From Clostridia bacterium (GTDB lineage: Bacteria; Bacillota; Clostridia; Christensenellales; Aristaeellaceae), in NCBI GenBank assembly GCA_017936765.1, contig JAGBEX010000030.1:1-64000 (forward strand): a DNA stretch of 64,000 bases, read 5' to 3'. The position numbers and the translations under genes were made by a program. Under the pieces are notes generated by a model. That model ran no database searches. It was not told the origin of the DNA and was given only the letters and a program-made list of their open reading frames with translations. How positions within the stretch are numbered: position 1 is the first letter of the stretch; each line of letters begins with the position of its first letter. Below, one piece after another: positions 59,374-64,000 of this stretch.

Positions 59374-60665
59374 ACGAGCTGCCTCAGGCCTTTGTGAACC
59401 GAATGAAAGCGCTGCTGCAGGATGAAGCGGCAGCCTTTTTGCGCTCCTATGATGAGCCGTATCAGCGTGGGCTGCGGGTGAATCCCATGAAGATGGTGGA
59501 CGCTGCCCTGATCCCCGGCTTGCTGGATGCTGTGCCGTGGGAGGCGAGCGGGTACTACCTCAGCCAGGAGTCCAACGCGGGTGCGCTGCCCCTGCACGAG
59601 GCGGGCGCGTACTATTTGCAGGAACCCAGCGCCATGCTGCCTGCGGCGGTGCTGGATCCTAAGCCCGGGGAAACGGTGCTTGACCTGTGCGCTGCGCCGG
59701 GGGGCAAGTCCACCCAGCTGGCGCTGCGGATGCGGGGCGAGGGCCTGCTGGTGTGCAACGAGCCGGTACCCAAGCGGGCGCAGATCCTTTCGCGGAACGT
59801 GGAGCGCATGGGCATCACCAACGCGCTGGTGGTGAGCAGCCTGCCTGCCCCCCTGGCCAAGCGCTGGCCGGAGGGCTTCGATTCCATTCAGGTGGATGCG
59901 CCCTGCTCCGGGGAGGGGATGTTCCGCCGCCACCCGGAGACCCGGGACGAGTGGAGCGAGGATTCCCCTGCGGGCTGCGCCAAGCGCCAGGCGGAGATCC
60001 TGGACTGCGCGGCGGAGATGCTGCGCCCCGGCGGGCGGCTGGTGTATTCCACCTGCACCCTGAACGCTGTGGAGAACGAGAACACCGTGGCGGCCTTCTG
60101 CCAGCGGCATCCTGACTTTGAGCTGGCTGCGTTTGACCTGCCGGGTGCCTCTGCGCCCACGGGAATGCTGACCTGCTACCCCCATCGGATGCGGGGCGAG
60201 GGGCATTTTGTGGCGCTTTTGCGGCGCAAGGGCGAGGGCGTGGCACAGCTGCCGCTGGACGCCTCCCTGCCCAAGCCGGACAAGGCGCTGGTGAAGGCCC
60301 TGCAGGCTTTCGTGCCGGAGGCCCCCATGCCTACCGCCATGCTGGGCGACACGCTGGTGCATCTGCCAGGCTGCCCCGATGTGCGGGGCCTGAAGGTGCT
60401 GCGGGTAGGTTTGCACCTGGGCGCCATGAAGGGCAAGGTGTTCCTGCCGGATCACGCCTGGGCGGTCTCGACTGCTGCGCCGGATGTGCCGCAGGTTCCC
60501 CTGACGGAGGAGGAAGCGCGCCGCTATCAGGCGGGGGAGACAATTGCGGTGGTGGACGGGCTGCGCGGATTTGTGCTGCCCACGCTGGCGGGGTTACCCC
60601 TGGGGTGGGGGAAAGTCAGCGATGGGGTGATGAAGAATCATTACCCGAAGGGGTTGCGGAGGTAA
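59370..60665 (+). CDS. rRNA cytosine-C5 methyltransferase (RsmF-like)
   Basis: 431 residues. NOL1/NOP2/Sun-type enzyme: short N-terminal helical part (LPQAFVNRMKALLQDEAAAFL), YYLQEPSAMLPAAVL, SAM site TVLDLCAAPGGKSTQLALRM, VDAPCSGEGMFRRHPE (first Cys), catalytic Cys in VYSTCTLNAVENE, then an RNA-binding C-terminal part (about 300-431: RVGLHLGAMKGKVFLPDHAWA, ending GVMKNHYPKGLRR). That C-terminal extension and length fit RsmF/YebU-like enzymes acting on 16S rRNA; exact site unknown. Second Sun-family enzyme in the window besides RsmB. Confidence 0.92.
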   Translation: MNELPQAFVNRMKALLQDEAAAFLRSYDEPYQRGLRVNPMKMVDAALIPGLLDAVPWEASGYYLSQESNAGALPLHEAGAYYLQEPSAMLPAAVLDPKPGETVLDLCAAPGGKSTQLALRMRGEGLLVCNEPVPKRAQILSRNVERMGITNALVVSSLPAPLAKRWPEGFDSIQVDAPCSGEGMFRRHPETRDEWSEDSPAGCAKRQAEILDCAAEMLRPGGRLVYSTCTLNAVENENTVAAFCQRHPDFELAAFDLPGASAPTGMLTCYPHRMRGEGHFVALLRRKGEGVAQLPLDASLPKPDKALVKALQAFVPEAPMPTAMLGDTLVHLPGCPDVRGLKVLRVGLHLGAMKGKVFLPDHAWAVSTAAPDVPQVPLTEEEARRYQAGETIAVVDGLRGFVLPTLAGLPLGWGKVSDGVMKNHYPKGLRR

Positions 60666-60671
60666 AGGAAA

Positions 60672-60707
60672 AGCACCAGCGGAAGGGCTGGTGCTGCTGC
60701 CTTTTTT
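60672..60707 (+). terminator. Terminator after the RsmF-like gene
   Basis: AGCACCAGC / GCTGGTGCT, 6-base loop, then GCTGCCTTTTTT. Confidence 0.85.
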
Positions 60708-60748
60708 GCTTGGTTTTTCTTTTGCAACTATGCTTTTGTGCGAGGTTG

Positions 60749-60882
60749 TTCTTTTCGTCTCGGCGAAAAGAACCAAAAGCCGCCCGGGGGCGCTGAATTG
60801 AGCCTGTTACGCAGCGCCCCCGGACCCCCTTACCCGCCATGGGGTAGCGGCCCGGTCGGGGTCGCCCCACCGGCTTCCTCGC
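60749..60882. repeat. Further hairpin cluster in the gap before malic enzyme
   Basis: TTCTTTTCG/CGAAAAGAA (60749-60772), CCGGGGGCGCTG/CAGCGCCCCCGG (60784-60823), and GGGG/CCCC inside a CCGG-framed stem (about 60852-60872). Unlike elements A-F in sequence. With element F it fills the 485-base gap; 60883-60997 shows nothing I can assign. Confidence 0.65.
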
Positions 60883-60997
60883 GGGGGCGTGCAGTTTCGT
60901 ACGCCGTGTAGAACATCGCTATGGTGCCTATCGCGCGGCATTGGCTCGCGCTCTGTGCGCGGGTTTGTTGTTCTGGTGCGCAGGAAAGCAGCTTGAT

Positions 60998-61155
60998 CTG
61001 CGTCGCGGCGCGACCGTATTCGCGCCGTGACCCCTGCTCGGAGACCACCTGGATGGGCATCCCCGCATGGGTTTCGAAAGGGTCGAAGACCCTTCGCGGG
61101 TTTCCCAAGGGCAGCGCCCTTGGGTGGGGATCCCTAAGGGGCAAAGCCCCTTAGG
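60998..61155 (-). repeat. Multi-hairpin intergenic element, copy F
   Basis: Reads on the minus strand. Hairpin 1 (61133-61155, CCTAAGGGGC/GCCCCTTAGG) overlaps the stop codon of the malic enzyme gene. Linker GATCCCCA, hairpin 2 CCCAAGGGC/GCCCTTGGG, linker AAACCC, hairpin 3 CGAAGGGTC/GACCCTTTCG, AAACCCATGC, then GGTGGTCTCCGAG, and the final hairpin GGCGCGA/TCGCGCC before CGACGC. Confidence 0.87.
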
Positions 61156-62320
61156 CGCGTGCTACTCCGGTCTTCCTCGCGGCTTCCATGACGGCGGTGG
61201 CGACGGCGGAGGCGACGCGCTTGTCCAGGGCGTCGGGGAGGATGTAGGTGGGGGAGAGGTCGGCGGCCACCAGGTCGGCAAGGGCGTGGGAGGCGGCCAT
61301 CTTCATTTCCTCGTTGATACAGGTGGCGCGGCAATCCAGCGCGCCCCGGAAAATGCCGGGGAAGGCCAGGACGTTATTGATCTGGTTGGGGAAGTCGCTG
61401 CGGCCGGTGCCGACCACTGCGGCGCCTGCGGAAAGCGCCTCATCGGGCATGATCTCCGGGGTGGGGTTGGCCATGGCGAACACGATGGGGTCAGCCGCCA
61501 TGCTGCGCACCATGTCCTGGGTGAGGACACCCGGCGCAGACACGCCGATGAACACGTCGGCACCCTTGATGGCATCGGCCAGGGTACCGCGCAGGTGGCT
61601 GCGGTTGGTGACCTGCGCCATGGCAGCCTGGGCGGGGTTCAGCTCGGCCATGCCTTCGTCGATGATGCCGAAGCGATCCACCAGCGTCAGGTGTTGCACG
61701 CCCAGGTTAAGCAGGTGCTTGGCAATGGCAATGCCCGCCGAACCAGCACCGTTGAGAACCACCCTGGCGGTGGCAATGTCGCGGTTGGTGACCTTCAGCG
61801 CGCCCAGCAGAGCGGCAGCCACCACCACGGCGGTGCCGTGCTGATCATCGTGGAAAACGGGGATGTCGCAGCAGGCCTTGAGCTTCTCTTCGATCTCAAA
61901 GCAGCGGGGCGCGGCAATGTCCTCCAGGTTGATGCCGCCAAAGCTGCCTGAGAGCAGCGACACCGTGCGGACGATCTCGTCCACGTCCTTGGAGCGGATG
62001 CACAGGGGGAAGGCGTCCACGTCCGCAAAGGCCTTGAACAGGGCGCACTTGCCCTCCATGACGGGCATACCGGCCTCGGGGCCGATGTCGCCCAGGCCAA
62101 GCACGGCGGTACCATCGGTGACCACGGCCACCAGGTTGGCACGGCGGGTCAGCTCGTAGGACTTATTGACATCCGCCTGAATGGCCAGGCAGGGTTCGGC
62201 CACGCCGGGGGTGTAGGCCAGGGAGAGGTCGTTGCGGTCGTTGATGGGCGCGCGGGAGATCACCTCGATCTTGCCGCGCCACTCGTAGTGCTTTTGCAGG
62301 GATGCTTCGCGAATATTCAT
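61151..62320 (-). CDS. NAD(P)-dependent malic enzyme
   Basis: 389 residues, the short bacterial form. Oxidative decarboxylation of malate to pyruvate. Motifs: [19 protein letters not shown] (active-site Tyr), [50 protein letters not shown] with metal-binding Glu/Asp, [23 protein letters not shown] fold [18 protein letters not shown], and [10 protein letters not shown]. Cofactor preference cannot be read safely. The ribosome site is weak (AAGGGCAG, long gap). Its last codons are part of element F. Confidence 0.95.
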   Translation of the reverse strand: MNIREASLQKHYEWRGKIEVISRAPINDRNDLSLAYTPGVAEPCLAIQADVNKSYELTRRANLVAVVTDGTAVLGLGDIGPEAGMPVMEGKCALFKAFADVDAFPLCIRSKDVDEIVRTVSLLSGSFGGINLEDIAAPRCFEIEEKLKACCDIPVFHDDQHGTAVVVAAALLGALKVTNRDIATARVVLNGAGSAGIAIAKHLLNLGVQHLTLVDRFGIIDEGMAELNPAQAAMAQVTNRSHLRGTLADAIKGADVFIGVSAPGVLTQDMVRSMAADPIVFAMANPTPEIMPDEALSAGAAVVGTGRSDFPNQINNVLAFPGIFRGALDCRATCINEEMKMAASHALADLVAADLSPTYILPDALDKRVASAVATAVMEAARKTGVARA

Positions 62321-62373
62321 GCGTATGCCATCTGCCCTTGACCCTGGGCGGCGGGAAATCAGTCACAAGGAAT

Positions 62374-62402
62374 AGTTTACTCCGTTAAAGTGGATTTGTC
62401 CA
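62374..62402 (-). promoter_or_regulatory. Probable malic enzyme promoter
   Basis: Minus strand -35 TGGACA (62397-62402), 17-base spacer, -10 TAAACT (62374-62379). Confidence 0.6.
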
Positions 62403-62426
62403 TAGCAAATTGTGTGGAGGTGCGGT

Positions 62427-63254
62427 ATGCTCAGCAAGCGGGAGAAGCTGTATCAGGCGGCGGAAGGGTTGAACGCCCTGCGCTGCCCGGTGTGCGGCGG
62501 CAGTTTGACCCGGGTGGGGGATGACTTTGCCTGCGAAAAACGGCACCGGGTGAACGTGAACCGCAAGGGCTGCCTGAACTTCCTGTCAGCGCCGGTGGAC
62601 AGCTGCTATGATGCGGCGCTGTTCCAGGCCCGGCGGCGGGTGTTTGCGGCAGGGTGCTATCAGCCTGTTGCGGAAGCCCTGGAGGCCATGCTGCCCCAGG
62701 GCGAGCAGCGCCTGCTGGACGCGGGCTGCGGCGATGGCTGGTACCTGAACGCGCTGCTGGAAAAGCACGCCGACTGGCAGGGTGCGGGGGTGGACATCAG
62801 CCGGGATGCCATTTTGCAGGCCACAGACCAACCCTGCACGGCCTTGTGGTGCGTGGGCGACCTGCGGAAGCTGCCCTTCCGCAACGGCGCTTTCACGGCC
62901 ATTCTGGACGTGCTGACGCCTGCCAACTACGAGGAATTCCGCCGGGTGCTGGCGCCGGAGGGCCTGCTGCTGAAGGTGTACCCCGGCAGCGGGTACCTGC
63001 GGGAGATCCGTGCCGCCCGTGGCATGGAACCCTATGCTGAGGGGCAGGTGGAAGCCTACCTGCGGGAGAAGGCGCAGGTGGTGGAAGAGCGCCGGGTGAC
63101 GGTGAGCCACGGGGTGACCCCGGAACTCTGGCGGGACTTTGTGTGGATGACGCCGCTGAACCAGGACCTGACCGATGAAGAAAAAGAAGCGCTGGCGCAG
63201 CGGCCAGCGGAGACGGTGACGGTGGACCTGCACATTGCGGCGGTGAAACTGTGA
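62427..63254 (+). CDS. RlmA-type 23S rRNA guanine-N1 methyltransferase
   Basis: 275 residues from ATG 62427 (GGAGGTG upstream). Methylates a guanine of 23S hairpin 35 in relatives (RlmA-I/RlmA-II). N-terminal zinc site CPVCGGSL ... FACEKRHRVN, followed by KGCLNFL; SAM site LLDAGCGDGWYLNALLE, VDISRDAILQA, then the catalytic-domain segment ILDVLTPANYEEFRRVLAPEGLLLKVYPG (core PANYEEFRRVL). The family includes antibiotic-resistance methyltransferases (TlrB), but nothing here points to that role. Confidence 0.9.
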   Translation: MLSKREKLYQAAEGLNALRCPVCGGSLTRVGDDFACEKRHRVNVNRKGCLNFLSAPVDSCYDAALFQARRRVFAAGCYQPVAEALEAMLPQGEQRLLDAGCGDGWYLNALLEKHADWQGAGVDISRDAILQATDQPCTALWCVGDLRKLPFRNGAFTAILDVLTPANYEEFRRVLAPEGLLLKVYPGSGYLREIRAARGMEPYAEGQVEAYLREKAQVVEERRVTVSHGVTPELWRDFVWMTPLNQDLTDEEKEALAQRPAETVTVDLHIAAVKL

Positions 63255-63256
63255 GG

Positions 63257-63291
63257 AAAGAGCCTTTTGACGGTGGGTCAAAAGGCTCTTT
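63257..63291. terminator. Bidirectional terminator
   Basis: Perfect 15-bp stem AAAGAGCCTTTTGAC / GTCAAAAGGCTCTTT, 5-base loop. Serves rlmA and the convergent secreted-protein gene. Confidence 0.9.
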
Positions 63292-63296
63292 GCGTG

Positions 63297-64000
63297 TTAC
63301 TGAACATTCAGCACGTCCAGCGTCGTGTCGCTGAGGGTAACGGCGTATTGGGGTTGGTTCGGGAGAACGTGGTGGAACTGCACCAGCCATTGGTCATCGG
63401 CAGGGCGGTAGAACGCAACCGCACCATAGAGGTGAAGCGGAATATCGGCAGGCAGCTGGGCCGCGGCTTTGTCGGTCACATCAAACACGGATGCGCTGGC
63501 AAACTTGCCGGTGTGGGCATCCATGTAGGTGCGGTAAGCGGTGCCGTCGATGGACACGGCGTGGTACCACACGGGATGCTCCGGATCGTCCACCAGATAG
63601 TAGAAGCCAATGTCTGCCGTGTCGTCAGGCGAAAGCACTGCGCCTTGGGCCATGAATTGGTCACAGGCCATGGAGCGGGCGGTAGCCTGGTCAATAGCGG
63701 TTTCATCCGGCAGGCCATGCTGGTAGATGCCCAGGGGATAGGCGAAGCGGGTGGTGAGATCAGCCCCCATGGCTTCACGGCGGGCGTTCTCTTGGCTTAC
63801 CAGCTTGTCCAGCTCACCGGAGAGCCAGGCTTTCTGCTCCAGCGTCCATTGGTTCACATGCCCCCATTGCCGCTCCAGGTCGCCGTAGAATTGGCTGAGA
63901 CTGTAGGTGGACGTGAGTTGGGGCAGTTCGGGCGGGGAGATGGGTTCATCAGCCAACGCAGAGGCGGTGCATAGCAGCACCAACAAAAGAAGCAGGGCAA
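63297..64000 (-). CDS. Secreted protein with PepSY-like segment, N-terminus cut by window edge
   Basis: At least 234 residues; the start lies beyond base 64000. The visible N-terminus is the hydrophobic core of a signal peptide (LLLLVLLCTASALA, cleavage before DEP). The mature part begins with a helical region (residues around LEQKAWLSGELDKLVSQEN). About mid-protein, TARSMACDQFMAQ, then WYHAVSIDGTAYRTYMDAHTGKF, resembles a PepSY/YpeB-type beta hairpin. No enzyme motif. Possibly a secreted inhibitor-like or cell-surface protein; unassigned. Confidence 0.7.
   Translation of the reverse strand, partial: ALLLLLVLLCTASALADEPISPPELPQLTSTYSLSQFYGDLERQWGHVNQWTLEQKAWLSGELDKLVSQENARREAMGADLTTRFAYPLGIYQHGLPDETAIDQATARSMACDQFMAQGAVLSPDDTADIGFYYLVDDPEHPVWYHAVSIDGTAYRTYMDAHTGKFASASVFDVTDKAAAQLPADIPLHLYGAVAFYRPADDQWLVQFHHVLPNQPQYAVTLSDTTLDVLNVQ

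Noticed and set aside
60605-60796. Small frames within and after the RsmF-like gene end
   Set aside because: They run through the terminator and repeat hairpins and have no ribosome site.

Overview
The window is a dense, GC-rich stretch of a chromosome from an endospore-forming, probably anaerobic member of the Clostridia. The evidence is: HrcA/CIRCE heat-shock control; a spoIIGA-sigE-sigG block with Spo0A-type boxes; PrkC/PrpC signalling; PyrR attenuation; a CdaA/YbbR pair; and AT-rich sigma-A promoters set in high-GC DNA. Genus cannot be fixed from sequence alone. The repeat content looks like that of uncultured gut Clostridia, which is an inference. I saw no rRNA, tRNA, CRISPR array, transposase or prophage gene.

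Layout. 1-2165: minus-strand hrcA-grpE-dnaK operon (dnaK cut by the window edge) with a CIRCE operator. 2238-7721: trmL, a membrane protein, two uracil-DNA-glycosylase-family genes, nfeD-floA, a protein with a doubled Cys/His motif, and an orphan LytTR regulator. 7734-10991: ZIP transporter (minus), rpmB, a DMT exporter and a secreted tyrosine phosphatase. 11083-21892: a tightly overlapped operon priA-def-fmt-rsmB-rlmN-prpC-prkC-rsgA-rpe, with a 28-codon ORF at its end. 21976-24715: a small glycyl-radical-like protein, then groESL (minus) with a second CIRCE. 24795-28990: mutY, a GntR regulator (minus), and pyrR-uracil permease behind a PyrR attenuator. 29370-32789: MFS transporter (minus) and a CadA/ZntA-type P-ATPase with an ArsR-type operator. 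32990-35975: an AT-rich DUF1801-type gene, then sigG, sigE and spoIIGA (all minus). 36386-37714: solitary mazF and a YitT-family protein. 37723-42981: a BMP-type nucleoside ABC importer. 43071-53990: purine operon purE-F-M-N-(PurO-like)-(AICAR formyltransferase)-D-L with a leader ORF and terminator. 54353-60707: nucleoside phosphorylase, MIF-like protein, cdaA-ybbR, a membrane protein, a P-loop ATPase and an rRNA m5C methyltransferase. 60998-64000: malic enzyme (minus), an rlmA-type methyltransferase and a partial secreted protein (minus).

Themes. Nucleotide supply dominates: de novo purine synthesis, nucleoside import, uracil import with PyrR, and a nucleoside phosphorylase. Translation and ribosome-assembly genes (def, fmt, rsmB, rlmN, rsgA, rpmB, trmL, rlmA, the rsmF-like gene) are the second theme, wired to the PrkC/PrpC kinase-phosphatase pair.

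The most unusual feature is a family of six intergenic elements (A-F, about 90-180 bp). Each is a chain of hairpins whose stems differ in sequence but stay paired, joined by conserved linkers. Four of the six begin within a few bases of the upstream stop codon, two carry an intrinsic terminator, and three are followed by a second repeat family. They look like mobile or dispersed structured 3'-UTR modules. I know of no named family for them.
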